17,799 bases of DNA from Bacillota bacterium (GCA_023399355.1 JAEWQC010000134.1:1-17799), one strand, 5' to 3'; numbered from the stretch's first letter, positions 6,664 to 14,572 are shown. Notes: generated from the sequence alone by a model not told the origin. Numbers and translations are program-made.

Positions 6664-8361
6664 ATGAAAAGAATCGCAGCAGTTGTATTGGCTTTTTCCC
6701 TTCTGGCTTCAACAGCAGGAAGTTCGTATTCATATGCAGTGAACGCCGCATCAAGAAACCAGTCGGCCACAGGGTGGCTGACAGACGTCAAGTACAGCTC
6801 CAGCGAGGGCAGTGAGGCCGTCTCCATCTATGCAAAAAAATATGACGATTACAGTGTTATGGAGCTGACAAGTCCGAAAAGGATCGTTGTGGATATTTTT
6901 AATGCACAGTCGACGGGAAAACAGCAGATTATCCAGGCTGGCGGCAAAATAATCAAACGTATCAGATATGCACAGTTTGACACTTATACGGCAAGGGTCG
7001 TCCTTGAAGTCAACGATGATGCGGAATACGGTATTGAAAAGACAGATACGGGGCTGCTGCTGTATATCGGTGAAAAGCCCGGTGCGCATGAAGAGGAAGA
7101 AGAGGAGGACATTCCTCCGGCTACCTCCAATGCAACTCAACAAACCATCACGGTCCAAAGTAAGTTTAAACTGCAATTCGGGCCTAATGGAACAGGGGAG
7201 GATGTCTCCATCCTTTTAGGCAATTATGCGGGTTATCAGGTTAAAAGACTGACCGATCCGGACAGATTGACCATCAATATCCCGGATCCCAAATATACCG
7301 GCACTGCAAAACATGCGGATGTAAACGGCAACCAGCTAAAGAGCATTGACTATTCTGCAGCCGGTAAGAAAGGCGCGATCATTACATTAGGCCTGAACGC
7401 CCAGTCCCAGTATACTGTTTCAGAGGGAAAGGGCAAATTGGTGCTGAGTTTGCAGCCACCCACCTATAAACACATAAAGTATCATAGCTCTGGAGACAGA
7501 GTTTATTTCGAACTGCAGGATGCATTAATGACATCGGGGAATAAACTTTTACAGGACTTGTATACCGGCACTTATGATGAGACTGGATTAAACTATACCG
7601 TTACTTTCCCCACAGGTCAGGCTGACCTTGGCAGCGGTGTCATGCAGATCAATGACTCTTATTTAAAATCAGTTGAAGTGAAGACAAATCCTGAAGCTGG
7701 AATAACTACGCTGATTTTCAGTGGAGCCGGTAAATATCTGTATTTTCCCTACACCCGCAACTGTCCGGGCATCACGGCAATCACTGTCCTGAAGCCTGCC
7801 GCGGCTGGTCAGGAGATTGTGGCGATTGATGCGGGCCATGGTGCTGAAATGACAGGGGCCATCTACAAGAGTTTGTTTGAAAAGGATCTCAATCTGGATA
7901 TTGCAAAGCGTTTGAATACGCTGTTGGAGAAGAAAGGTGTAAAAACCTATATGATCAGGGAAGATGACAGCGATGTTGACAATTATGAAAGGGCATATAT
8001 CGCCAATAAATTGGGTGCCAGGCTGTATCTGAGCATCCATAACAATGCCATGGATAACACAAGCTACAGCGGCACCATGTCTCTTTACTGCCCGTCGGAC
8101 TGCAGCGGCTTTAGCGGCAAGGACTTCGCACAGATCATACAGGGCAATTTGCTGGCCAGATTGGGAACCATTAATAGGGAAGTCAGGGAAAGACCCGATC
8201 TGATTGTTCTGAGAGAAACGAACATGCCGGCTGCTCTGGCAGAAGTCGCCTATATAACCAATAGTTCCGACAGAAGCAATTTGCAGAAAACGTCCTTCAG
8301 GCAGAACGCGGCACAAGCTTTGTGTGATTCGGTGGTAAAGGCACTGACGGAGGTAAAGTAA
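6664..8361 (+). CDS. Exported N-acetylmuramoyl-L-alanine amidase with AMIN domains
   Basis: Zinc hydrolase cutting the amide bond between muramic acid and the peptide stem of peptidoglycan; acts outside the membrane. The 565 residues begin with a signal peptide (KR then AAVVLAFSLLASTAGS, likely cleaved near 25-29). Two AMIN-like beta domains follow (about 37-137 and 163-264), joined by an acidic linker with a run of six glutamates (143-148). An additional 110-residue beta-rich segment (about 268-378) may be a third, diverged AMIN domain. The Amidase_3 domain covers about 384-563, with zinc ligands H392 (DAGHG), E406 (FEKDL) and H459 (SIHNN) and catalytic E527 (LAEVAYITN). The ATG has GGGGG upstream. 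AMIN domains usually target such enzymes to specific wall sites or polymers. CwlD/AmiC-like roles in septation or sporulation are possible but not shown. Confidence 0.93.
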   Translation: MKRIAAVVLAFSLLASTAGSSYSYAVNAASRNQSATGWLTDVKYSSSEGSEAVSIYAKKYDDYSVMELTSPKRIVVDIFNAQSTGKQQIIQAGGKIIKRIRYAQFDTYTARVVLEVNDDAEYGIEKTDTGLLLYIGEKPGAHEEEEEEDIPPATSNATQQTITVQSKFKLQFGPNGTGEDVSILLGNYAGYQVKRLTDPDRLTINIPDPKYTGTAKHADVNGNQLKSIDYSAAGKKGAIITLGLNAQSQYTVSEGKGKLVLSLQPPTYKHIKYHSSGDRVYFELQDALMTSGNKLLQDLYTGTYDETGLNYTVTFPTGQADLGSGVMQINDSYLKSVEVKTNPEAGITTLIFSGAGKYLYFPYTRNCPGITAITVLKPAAAGQEIVAIDAGHGAEMTGAIYKSLFEKDLNLDIAKRLNTLLEKKGVKTYMIREDDSDVDNYERAYIANKLGARLYLSIHNNAMDNTSYSGTMSLYCPSDCSGFSGKDFAQIIQGNLLARLGTINREVRERPDLIVLRETNMPAALAEVAYITNSSDRSNLQKTSFRQNAAQALCDSVVKALTEVK

Positions 8362-8387
8362 TAAAAAAGGCAATATTGCTACGATAG

Positions 8388-8497
8388 GTCTGCTGCAAGT
8401 CTGTAACGAGTCTGTAACGAGTTTGCGACAGGTTCGTAACGAGTTTGCAACAGGCCCGTAACAAGACTGTAACAGGCCCGTAACAGGCCGGTAGCAA
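8388..8497. repeat. Tandem array, ten units of exactly 11 bp
   Basis: Ten head-to-tail 11-bp units without a phase break: GTCTGCTGCAA, GTCTGTAACGA twice, GTTTGCGACAG, GTTCGTAACGA, GTTTGCAACAG, GCCCGTAACAA, GACTGTAACAG, GCCCGTAACAG, GCCGGTAGCAA. The rough consensus is GYCYGTAACRR. Several units contain CTGTAACAG or close relatives, a small inverted repeat with arms CTGT/ACAG. The array starts 26 bp after the amidase stop codon. The period is close to one turn of B-DNA, so each unit presents the same face. Function is unknown. Confidence 0.85.
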
Positions 8498-8522
8498 ATA
8501 GCTCAAATAGATAAATACTTAT

Positions 8523-8564
8523 AAAAAAAATCGATGGAATTTAGGTATTCTACTGATTTTTTTT
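8523..8564. terminator. Bidirectional A/T-rich hairpin terminator
   Basis: Eight A (8523-8530) followed by TCGATGGAAT pair with ATTCTACTGA followed by eight T (8557-8564) around a 6-nt loop (8541-8546). The stem has 18 positions with one A-C mismatch and two G-U pairs. The T-run on either strand makes it a likely intrinsic terminator for the amidase transcript, and it could work in both directions. Confidence 0.75.
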
Positions 8565-8672
8565 GCGTATTTCATGTGTTACCATTAAAATAATAAAAAA
8601 TATACCCTGGGAAATACTAAAGGCCTTAATAGTTGTCCATAATTACTTTAATAACGATTATGGGAGGACTAT

Positions 8673-9974
8673 ATGAAAAGGTTTATAGTCATTTTACTGG
8701 TTATACAGATATTGTTGCTTACAGGTTGTACTTTGCCGTTTATTGGCGAGATCTCCAAACCTTCGGATGTCATTGAGGGGCAGGATATGCTTACGGCGCC
8801 TGTTACCAGCTCAATGAATGCTCAACCGGACAGCCAGTCAAGTATTACAGCTAGCAGTTTATCGATCGGATCGCTGGAAAGTTCGCCCAGTGCGGTCGGT
8901 ACTGGAACAACGGCCGGAGCATTAGCACAGACAGACGGGAACATATTGAAAAGTGAATCGGCTATTTCAAGTGAAGGCGCTATTTCAAGCGAAGCGGCTT
9001 TTGTACCAGCATTGACCGGTACTGCTGTTGCTGGTGAAACATATCCGGCATCCCGGGACATTCCGGCCAATACACCAGATATTTCAGAAACAGGCTACCC
9101 GGTTACTGTGTATTATCAGGATGGAGATGGGTGTCTTATACCGATGACCAGGTGGATAAAAATGCAGCAGGGAATTGCGCGGGCGGCCGTCAGCCTTTGT
9201 ATTGACAGTGCAATAGCGCGGGAGGAAATAGCCTATTATGGCGTATATCCGGTAATTCCCGCAGATACGGTCATTCTTGGACTGAGTATAAGAGAGGGAA
9301 TTGCCGTAATTGATTTTGACAAACATTTATTACAATATAGCGGATTGGAATCGGAAAAAAATATCATAGCCTCCATTGTTTATACGCTGACGGAGTTCAA
9401 AAATATTAACGGGGTGCGGATATTGGTCAATGGCTATCCGCAGGGTGTTCTCAAATACGGGACGGACCTGTCGCAGGCATTGGAACGCAAAGATGTGGCT
9501 ATCAATACGCAGGCTGCGGTATTTGAAAACGGGCAGGAGAAAGAAGATGTCTTCCTTTTGAAGAAGGCAAATGCGGGTTTTACCTATATGGTACCCGTGT
9601 CGGTCCCGATACCGGATGATAGAGAAGAACCGGAATCGAATGCGGAGGCGGCGAGAGTGCTTTTAAAGCAATTGCTTGTTAAGTGGGATGAAAATGGCAC
9701 ATTTTCTGAAATGCCGGACAATGTACACATACTGAACTGCAGTATGGAGAACGGATTACTTACGCTGGACCTTGATGAGGCGTTCACTAAATACGGAGGC
9801 AGTGAAAAAGAGGAAAGCATATTGAAGCAGCTTGCTTATACGATGCGGCAACTGGATGGTATAAAAAGGCTGATGATCTTAGTCGGAGGGCATGCTGTAC
9901 AATTGCCTGAAGGAACGGATATATCCTCCGGAATAGCCATACCGGCAACGATTAATGATGTGATGGACAGATAG
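8673..9974 (+). CDS. Lipoprotein with two GerMN domains
   Basis: Membrane-anchored envelope protein, 433 residues. The signal sequence MKRFIVILLVIQILLLTGC ends in the lipobox LTGC, so C19 would be lipidated. A low-complexity Ser/Thr/Ala-rich tether (about 30-140, with AISSE twice) keeps two GerMN domains away from the membrane. Domain 1 is about 142-275 (core LGLSIREGIAVIDFDKHL and NGVRILVNGYPQ). Domain 2 is about 303-425 (NGLLTLDLDEAF and GIKRLMILVGG). The arrangement matches GerM, a lipoprotein needed for sporulation and germination in Bacillus, but the exact role here is inferred. The start ATG has GGGAGGA. rdgB follows after 21 bp, so they are probably cotranscribed. Confidence 0.88.
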   Translation: MKRFIVILLVIQILLLTGCTLPFIGEISKPSDVIEGQDMLTAPVTSSMNAQPDSQSSITASSLSIGSLESSPSAVGTGTTAGALAQTDGNILKSESAISSEGAISSEAAFVPALTGTAVAGETYPASRDIPANTPDISETGYPVTVYYQDGDGCLIPMTRWIKMQQGIARAAVSLCIDSAIAREEIAYYGVYPVIPADTVILGLSIREGIAVIDFDKHLLQYSGLESEKNIIASIVYTLTEFKNINGVRILVNGYPQGVLKYGTDLSQALERKDVAINTQAAVFENGQEKEDVFLLKKANAGFTYMVPVSVPIPDDREEPESNAEAARVLLKQLLVKWDENGTFSEMPDNVHILNCSMENGLLTLDLDEAFTKYGGSEKEESILKQLAYTMRQLDGIKRLMILVGGHAVQLPEGTDISSGIAIPATINDVMDR

Positions 9975-9995
9975 AAACGGAAGGATACGGTTGAA

Positions 9996-10640
9996 TTGAA
10001 AACAGATGCAGGGAGAAATGCAAAAAAGCCGTTCAGGCTCATAGCTGCCACGAAGAACAAGGGGAAACTCGAGGAATTTGCCCAATTGCTGGCACAATTT
10101 CCGTACGAAGTTGTTTCAATGGGGCAGATTGGGATCGTTGAGGATATAGAAGAGAACGGCAGTACATTTGAAGAAAATGCCCTGATAAAGGCGAGAAGCA
10201 TCTGGAAGGTTACGCGAGAAGCGGTTATTGCCGATGATTCAGGTCTCGAAGTGGATTATCTGGATGGAGCGCCCGGCATTTATTCTGCAAGGTATGCCGG
10301 TGAAGGAGCGACAGATGCGGATAAAAACCGCAAACTTCTGAATGCTTTGAAAGATATTCCGGCAGACAAAAGAAGTGCAAGGTTCGTATGTGCTATAGCG
10401 GTAATTTTCGCCGATGGGGCAAGCCTGACGGTCAGGGGTGTCTGTGAAGGTACTATTGCAACAGAGCCCGCCGGTACAAATGGTTTTGGATATGATCCGT
10501 TGTTTTATGTTCCCGAATTCGGGATGACCATAGCGCAGATGGATTCAGATATAAAAAACAGCATTAGTCATAGAGGCAACGCATTAAGAAAAGTAGTAGA
10601 AGGACTCGAACGAATAATGCCTGAGGATGCTGCAAAATAG
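9996..10640 (+). CDS. rdgB: XTP/dITP diphosphatase (HAM1/RdgB family)
   Basis: Cytoplasmic pyrophosphatase that removes non-canonical purine nucleotides (XTP, dITP, ITP) from the pool so they are not built into nucleic acid. Family blocks are complete: TKNKGKLEEF (19-28), ENGSTFEENALIKA (about 53-66), the catalytic DDSGLEVDYLDGAPG (80-94), GFGYDPLF (163-170) and SHRGNAL (191-197). The start is taken as TTG 9996 because no in-frame ATG precedes the conserved RLIAATKNK. AAGGA lies about ten bases upstream. This gives 214 residues with a slightly long, basic N-terminus. It sits between the GerMN lipoprotein gene and a phosphoesterase gene, a pairing common in Clostridia. Confidence 0.95.
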   Translation: MKTDAGRNAKKPFRLIAATKNKGKLEEFAQLLAQFPYEVVSMGQIGIVEDIEENGSTFEENALIKARSIWKVTREAVIADDSGLEVDYLDGAPGIYSARYAGEGATDADKNRKLLNALKDIPADKRSARFVCAIAVIFADGASLTVRGVCEGTIATEPAGTNGFGYDPLFYVPEFGMTIAQMDSDIKNSISHRGNALRKVVEGLERIMPEDAAK

Positions 10641-10670
10641 GAATTGCAGCAAAGCAGGGCGGGGGTTATT

Positions 10671-11150
10671 ATGAAAATTCTGGTAATTAGCGATACGCAT
10701 GGCGATATAAATAGGGCTGAAGAAGCTATAAGAATAAATAAGGGAATTAATTTAATCATACATCTGGGTGATTATTTCAGGGACGCACAGAAGCTGTCCA
10801 GTTTGTTTCCGGCAATACCGATCGAATATATCTATGGCAACAGTGATTTTATGATAGAAGATGTACCTGCTGAAAAAATGTTGGAGGTAGGCGGGAAAAG
10901 GATTTTTATCACACACGGGCACAGATATTCAGTCAAGTGGGATTATGATAAATTGTACAAAAGAGCGGAGGAACTGCATGCGGACCTGTTGCTGTTCGGT
11001 CACACGCATATACCGGATATCATTGAGAAGGGCAAATATTGTGTCCTGAATCCCGGCAGTACAAGTGATCCGAGGGATGATTGCGAAGAGACCTATGCGA
11101 TCATAGACATAGACGATGGAAAGGTGGCCCCGAAGATATGCCATTTTTAA
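10671..11150 (+). CDS. YfcE/MJ0936-like metallophosphoesterase
   Basis: Small calcineurin-like phosphodiesterase of 159 residues from ATG 10671, which follows GGGCGGGGG. An in-frame TTG at 10644 would add nine residues not typical of the family (start MKILVISDTHGD). Dimetal-site motifs are all present: DTHGD (D8, H10), GD at 33-34, GNSD (55-58), THGHR (81-85) and GHTH (110-113). Family members hydrolyse phosphodiesters in vitro; the natural substrate is not established. It lies 30 bp after rdgB and is the last gene of this plus-strand block, meeting a convergent minus-strand gene. Confidence 0.92.
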   Translation: MKILVISDTHGDINRAEEAIRINKGINLIIHLGDYFRDAQKLSSLFPAIPIEYIYGNSDFMIEDVPAEKMLEVGGKRIFITHGHRYSVKWDYDKLYKRAEELHADLLLFGHTHIPDIIEKGKYCVLNPGSTSDPRDDCEETYAIIDIDDGKVAPKICHF

Positions 11151-11294
11151 GCGTGTTGGAGCTGCTTTCGACCGCCTGAAAGTAGCCAAAGGGCACCCCG
11201 CGGAGGCTGTCTGGGCACTATTAAAAGGTTTCGGCTGCACCAACGGTTTGACAGGCGCCCAAAGACATCTGTCTGTATAAGCACTTTGTACGAG

Positions 11295-12998
11295 TTACTT
11301 GCCGGACGCTTTTTTACTTTTTTCGGGAGGAGTTTCTTCGGGGTAATTAGACTTGAAATTCTTATGTCCGCCGGATAGGTTATATACTTTTTTAAAGCCT
11401 TTGTTCAAGAGGATGTTTTGTGCGGCATTACCTGTTACTCCCTTATTGCAGTAAGTGACAGTGAGCTTTTCGGGATCCAGTGCATCGGCGGCGGTTCTCA
11501 AATTTTCCTGGGGGATGTTTATGGCTCCGGCAATGTGGGATTTTTCAAATTGGGGGTATTCTCTTGCATCTATTATATTTATTTCTTCACTGTCCTCCAG
11601 TTTTTCCTTTAACTGTCCAGCGGTAATGAGCTTTCTGCGTTTACTGATCGCGTTTTTCAATATCATTCCCGTATACATGACAGGGTCTTTTGTCGTCGAA
11701 AACGGAGGTGCATAAGCCAGATCCAGGTGGAAAAGATCTTCAGCTTTGGCACCAAAGCTGAGTGCTGTCACAAATACGTCAATACGCTTGTCAATGCCGG
11801 ATTTGCCAATGATCTGTGCGCCTAGGAGCTTTCCGGACGACCTGTCTGCCACTGCTTTGATTACCATTTCGTCTCCGTGAAAATATTCAGGCTTGTCAGG
11901 TTTGATATTATGGCATACCTCAACATCATAGCCTTCTGCCAGCGCTTCACTTTCTGAAAGGCCGGTCTGGGCTACACTCATTTCAAACACTTTGAAAATG
12001 CCTGTGCCGAGGATTCCCCTGAATTCCAGATCGCCGCCTGTCAGCTGGTCTCCCACGATTCTTCCGGTTTTGTTGGCGGTTGAGCCAAGCGGCCTGTAAA
12101 CAGGCTTGCCTGTTATGAGAGAATACGTTTCTGCACAGTCGCCGCAGGCATAGATGTCAGGGATGCTGGTCTGCATCCTTGTGCTTACTTTAATGGCACC
12201 CGTAGGTCCAAGCTCGATTCCGGCTTTTTTAGCCAATTCTGTATTCGGCTTTACACCAATAGATAGTATAACAAAGTCCGTATTAATAACGGCGCCGCTT
12301 TTCAATTTGACCACATTGACGGTGGAATTAAGCCCAGTGCTGTTTTCGAGGCTGACCACGGAATCGTTTAGAACAAGTCTGGTGCCTTGCTCAAGTAGGT
12401 GTTTTTGCAGGTAAACTGCAATATCTCTGTCAAGTGAAGACATGACATGGTCAGCCATTTCTATAACGGTTGTATTGATACCAAGTGCTGTGAAGTTCTC
12501 AGCCAGTTCAAGCCCAATGAATCCCGAACCAACGATTGCAACAGATGCGGGTGAATTATTCCTGATATATTCCCGGATACTGTCCGCACTTGCCACATTG
12601 CGGAGTACAAATACATTGGGCTTGTCGGCGCCTTCTATTTTGGGGATTACCGGATTTGCACCGGTTGCTGCCACCAACTTGTCATAAGCCTCCTTGAAAA
12701 TTCTCCGGGTGTCCATGTCCAGAATTGTCAGAGATTTATTCAATGGGTCAATTTCCAGTACCTTGTGTCTCGTAAAAACATCGACATTGTACTTCCTCTT
12801 AAAGTAAGCTGCGTCTCTTGGCACAAGCTGTTTCCTGCTTTCCACCCTGCCTCCGATATAATAGGGGAGGCCGCAGCCCGAGTAAGATATATCGCTGTCC
12901 ATTTCGAATATCTTTATTTCCGCACTTTCATCATTTCTCCTGGCCTTGGCAGCGGCTGAAGTTCCCGCAGCCACGCCGCCGATGATCAAAATCTTCAT
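11295..12998 (-). CDS. CoA-disulfide/persulfide reductase-like flavoprotein with C-terminal rhodanese
   Basis: FAD- and NAD(P)H-dependent thiol reductase of the CoADR/NADH persulfide reductase (Npsr) group. From ATG 12998 (GGAGG ten bases upstream) it has 567 residues; an in-frame TTG at 13004 would add two but is only four bases from the GGAGG. Parts: N-terminal FAD fold IIGGVAAGTSAAAKARR; single redox cysteine C42 (YSGCGLPYYIGG); NAD fold IVGSGFIGLELAE (about 155-167); second FAD motif IYACGDCAE (about 282-290); dimerisation domain with YAPPFS; rhodanese domain (about 455-553) with active cysteine C517 (TYCNKGVTG). Such fusions reduce CoA disulfide, CoA persulfide or polysulfide. It sits six bases after a cysteine-rich zinc ribbon gene, so they form one unit. 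The exact substrate is inferred. Confidence 0.9.
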   Translation of the reverse strand: MKILIIGGVAAGTSAAAKARRNDESAEIKIFEMDSDISYSGCGLPYYIGGRVESRKQLVPRDAAYFKRKYNVDVFTRHKVLEIDPLNKSLTILDMDTRRIFKEAYDKLVAATGANPVIPKIEGADKPNVFVLRNVASADSIREYIRNNSPASVAIVGSGFIGLELAENFTALGINTTVIEMADHVMSSLDRDIAVYLQKHLLEQGTRLVLNDSVVSLENSTGLNSTVNVVKLKSGAVINTDFVILSIGVKPNTELAKKAGIELGPTGAIKVSTRMQTSIPDIYACGDCAETYSLITGKPVYRPLGSTANKTGRIVGDQLTGGDLEFRGILGTGIFKVFEMSVAQTGLSESEALAEGYDVEVCHNIKPDKPEYFHGDEMVIKAVADRSSGKLLGAQIIGKSGIDKRIDVFVTALSFGAKAEDLFHLDLAYAPPFSTTKDPVMYTGMILKNAISKRRKLITAGQLKEKLEDSEEINIIDAREYPQFEKSHIAGAINIPQENLRTAADALDPEKLTVTYCNKGVTGNAAQNILLNKGFKKVYNLSGGHKNFKSNYPEETPPEKSKKASGK

Positions 12999-13004
12999 TT
13001 TCAA

Positions 13005-13226
13005 TTATCCTCCGTGGCAGCAGTTCCCTCCGCATACATGGGCGTTCGGGCATTCGCTTGATGCGGATTTCCTTGATTGCACGATATTGACTTTGGAAAA
13101 GATTGCTTCGAGTTTATCACTGCTGCCGCATTTTGGACATTTTATCCGTTTGTTCTCCCGATCACTCATGGAAGCCATGATATTAAATTCTTCCCCGCAT
13201 TTGCATTTCAAATCATAAAAAGGCAT
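13005..13226 (-). CDS. FmdB-type zinc ribbon protein with Cys-rich tail
   Basis: 73-residue protein from ATG 13226, which has GGAGG eight bases upstream; an in-frame TTG at 13247 is less likely. It begins with the FmdB-family MPFYDLKCKCGEEF. The likely zinc site is C8, C10, C30 and C33 (KCKC and CPKC). The C-terminal tail is unusual, with four more cysteines and two histidines within 13 residues (C59, H63, C65, C69, C70, H71), which could bind a second metal or sulfur species. FmdB proteins are regulatory or unknown in function. Its last codons double as the ribosome binding site of the flavoprotein gene that follows after six bases, which implies coupled expression and a shared role in sulfur or metal handling. 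Confidence 0.85.
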   Translation of the reverse strand: MPFYDLKCKCGEEFNIMASMSDRENKRIKCPKCGSSDKLEAIFSKVNIVQSRKSASSECPNAHVCGGNCCHGG

Positions 13227-13507
13227 TTTCCCTACCTCCGGATTCAATAGAATACAAAATTAGTGTAACACAACGGTTGGCAGAATAGAAGCCGGCATCT
13301 ACCGGATGAAATATGCGCCATGGAAGTGGAACTGAGTCTCTATCTGAGGGCCCGATATTCAGTCAGGATGAAAAAGCCTGGCTTTTAACCTTGGCTGAGT
13401 GAGCTCAAAGAAGGCTATATTCTTTAGAAACCCGCAAAAATGATTTGCTGGAAATGTGGCAATATAAATTTAAGGGAATATTTATACGAAAAAATATTTT
13501 TACTATA

Positions 13508-13537
13508 TTGACATAATATAGCATAACGTAGTATTAT
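13508..13537 (+). promoter_or_regulatory. TetR-gene promoter
   Basis: Perfect -35 TTGACA (13508-13513), 18-bp spacer, -10 TATTAT (13532-13537). The start of transcription would fall in the palindrome at 13539-13564. It is the strongest promoter-like sequence in this part of the window and probably drives the TetR gene, and possibly the che genes behind it. Confidence 0.7.
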
Positions 13538-13538
13538 T

Positions 13539-13564
13539 ATGGTTAGTGATTACTAACTAACCAT
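13539..13564 (+). promoter_or_regulatory. 26-bp palindromic operator at the TetR gene start
   Basis: Perfect 9-bp arms ATGGTTAGT (13539-13547) and ACTAACCAT (13556-13564) are separated by 8 bp. A second overlapping palindrome TTAGT-GATT-ACTAA lies at 13543-13556. It begins two bases after the -10 and covers the transcription start, ending just before the ribosome binding site. This is the typical place and symmetry for a TetR-family autorepressor site; binding is inferred. Confidence 0.7.
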
Positions 13565-13574
13565 GAGGTGCTTT

Positions 13575-14156
13575 ATGTATCAGAAATATATCAAACGAAA
13601 AGAACGGATTATCATTGATGCCATTGATCTTCTTGACGAGCAGGGAATCCAGGGGCTTACTACAAAAGAACTCGCCCGGAGGGAAGGCATTTCCGAACCT
13701 GCCATTTACAAGCAATACGAAAGCAAGAAAGACATTATTCTTACAATAATTGACAGGTTTTCTGCTTTTGATGATGTTATTTCAAATACAATCCTGGAAC
13801 AAAAAATGAAATTCAAAGATGCAGTTCTTTTTCTTATAGAATCCATTACAACGTACTATCAGAACTATCCGCAAATATCTACGGTTTTATTTTCTTTTGA
13901 TGTTTTCAAATATGATTCTGATACGAACAGTAAAATGCAGAAAAATGTTGATCGGTATTATGAATTTGTAATAATGCTGATAAAAAGTGGAATTGAGTCA
14001 GGTGAGCTTGATCCCGGGACGGATCCTGAGGGTATGGCCGATATATTTCTGGGGATATTAGGGTCTGCGATTTGGCGCTGGAAGGTTACCGACTGCGGTT
14101 ATGACTTGAAAGAAAATGTCATGAGATCAATGAAGTGGGTTATAAAAAATATTTAA
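13575..14156 (+). CDS. TetR/AcrR-family transcriptional regulator
   Basis: Ligand-responsive dimeric repressor, 193 residues from ATG 13575. An upstream in-frame ATG at 13563 lacks a ribosome binding site and lies on the operator, whereas GAGG sits six bases before 13575. The N-terminal helix-turn-helix is clear: IIIDAIDLLDEQGIQGLTTK (12-31), ELARREGISEPAIYKQYESK (32-51). The remaining 140 residues are the variable helical ligand and dimer domain, with no recognisable ligand signature. It is followed after 41 bp by cheY without a terminator, so it may lead and repress a chemotaxis-type operon. Confidence 0.9.
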   Translation: MYQKYIKRKERIIIDAIDLLDEQGIQGLTTKELARREGISEPAIYKQYESKKDIILTIIDRFSAFDDVISNTILEQKMKFKDAVLFLIESITTYYQNYPQISTVLFSFDVFKYDSDTNSKMQKNVDRYYEFVIMLIKSGIESGELDPGTDPEGMADIFLGILGSAIWRWKVTDCGYDLKENVMRSMKWVIKNI

Positions 14157-14197
14157 ATCAATACAGGACTAATCAAAGTTTAGGGGGGGATCAATAG

Positions 14198-14557
14198 ATG
14201 AAAAGGGTGCTGATTGTCGATGATGCGGCATTTATGAGAATGTCCCTCAAGACAATGCTTGAGAAAAACAATTATGAAGTAGTCGGAGAAGCGGAAAACG
14301 GACTTGTGGGCGTAAGCAAATACAAGTCTCTCAGGCCTGATCTTGTCACAATGGATATTACCATGCCGGAAATGGATGGTATACAGGCATTGAAAGCAAT
14401 AAAGGCGGAAGATCCGGAGGCGAAGATTGTCATGATTACCGCCATCGGACAGGAGCCAATGGTAAGAGAAGCAGTCATGGCTGGCGCAAAAGGTTTTATT
14501 GTCAAACCTTTCAAGGAGGAAGGGATTATTCATTCCATCAACAAACTTATGGGATAG
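14198..14557 (+). CDS. cheY: CheY-like single-domain response regulator
   Basis: 119-residue receiver domain with no output domain. In chemotaxis, phosphorylated CheY binds the flagellar switch. Acidic pocket D8 and D9 (IVDDA), phosphoacceptor D53 (VTMDITMPEMDG), T81 (ITAIG) and K103 (VKPF) are all in place. The ATG is preceded by a GGGGGG ribosome binding site. cheA starts 15 bp after its stop, so CheA is almost certainly its kinase. No CheC, CheX or FliY phosphatase gene is in the window. Confidence 0.93.
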   Translation: MKRVLIVDDAAFMRMSLKTMLEKNNYEVVGEAENGLVGVSKYKSLRPDLVTMDITMPEMDGIQALKAIKAEDPEAKIVMITAIGQEPMVREAVMAGAKGFIVKPFKEEGIIHSINKLMG

Positions 14558-14572
14558 AAATGGGGTAAGCGA

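Larger units (their letters stand above)
8362..8672. other. Amidase-GerMN spacer: 11-bp array and terminator
   Basis: 311 bp without a gene. It contains a ten-unit 11-bp tandem array (8388-8497), an A/T-rich hairpin terminator (8523-8564), and then A+T-rich DNA leading to the ribosome binding site GGGAGGA of the GerMN lipoprotein gene. A weak promoter candidate for that gene is TTACCA (8579-8584), 16 bp, TATACC (8601-8606); nothing better was seen. Confidence 0.55.
13227..13574. other. Divergent spacer between the zinc ribbon and TetR genes
   Basis: 348 bp without a gene. Near the minus-strand gene it has the palindrome GTGTAACAC (13263-13271), embedded in TTAGTGTAACACAA, which shares its TTAGTG half and final AA with the TetR-side operator. 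In the middle there is a short perfect stem AAAAGC/GCTTTT around 13373-13387, too short to call a terminator. No convincing promoter was seen for the minus-strand pair. The right third is very A+T-rich and holds the TetR-gene promoter and palindrome, annotated separately. Confidence 0.45.

Noticed and set aside
8388..8497. CRISPR array
   Set aside because: Units are 11 bp, contiguous, with no spacers and no cas genes nearby.
8297..8506. 69-codon minus-strand frame over the 11-bp array
   Set aside because: Its open length comes from the repeat lacking stops; no ribosome binding site or family resemblance, and it overlaps the amidase gene.
13372..13387. Intrinsic terminator in the zinc ribbon/TetR spacer
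   Set aside because: The stem is only 6-7 bp with a tiny loop and no following T-run of useful length.
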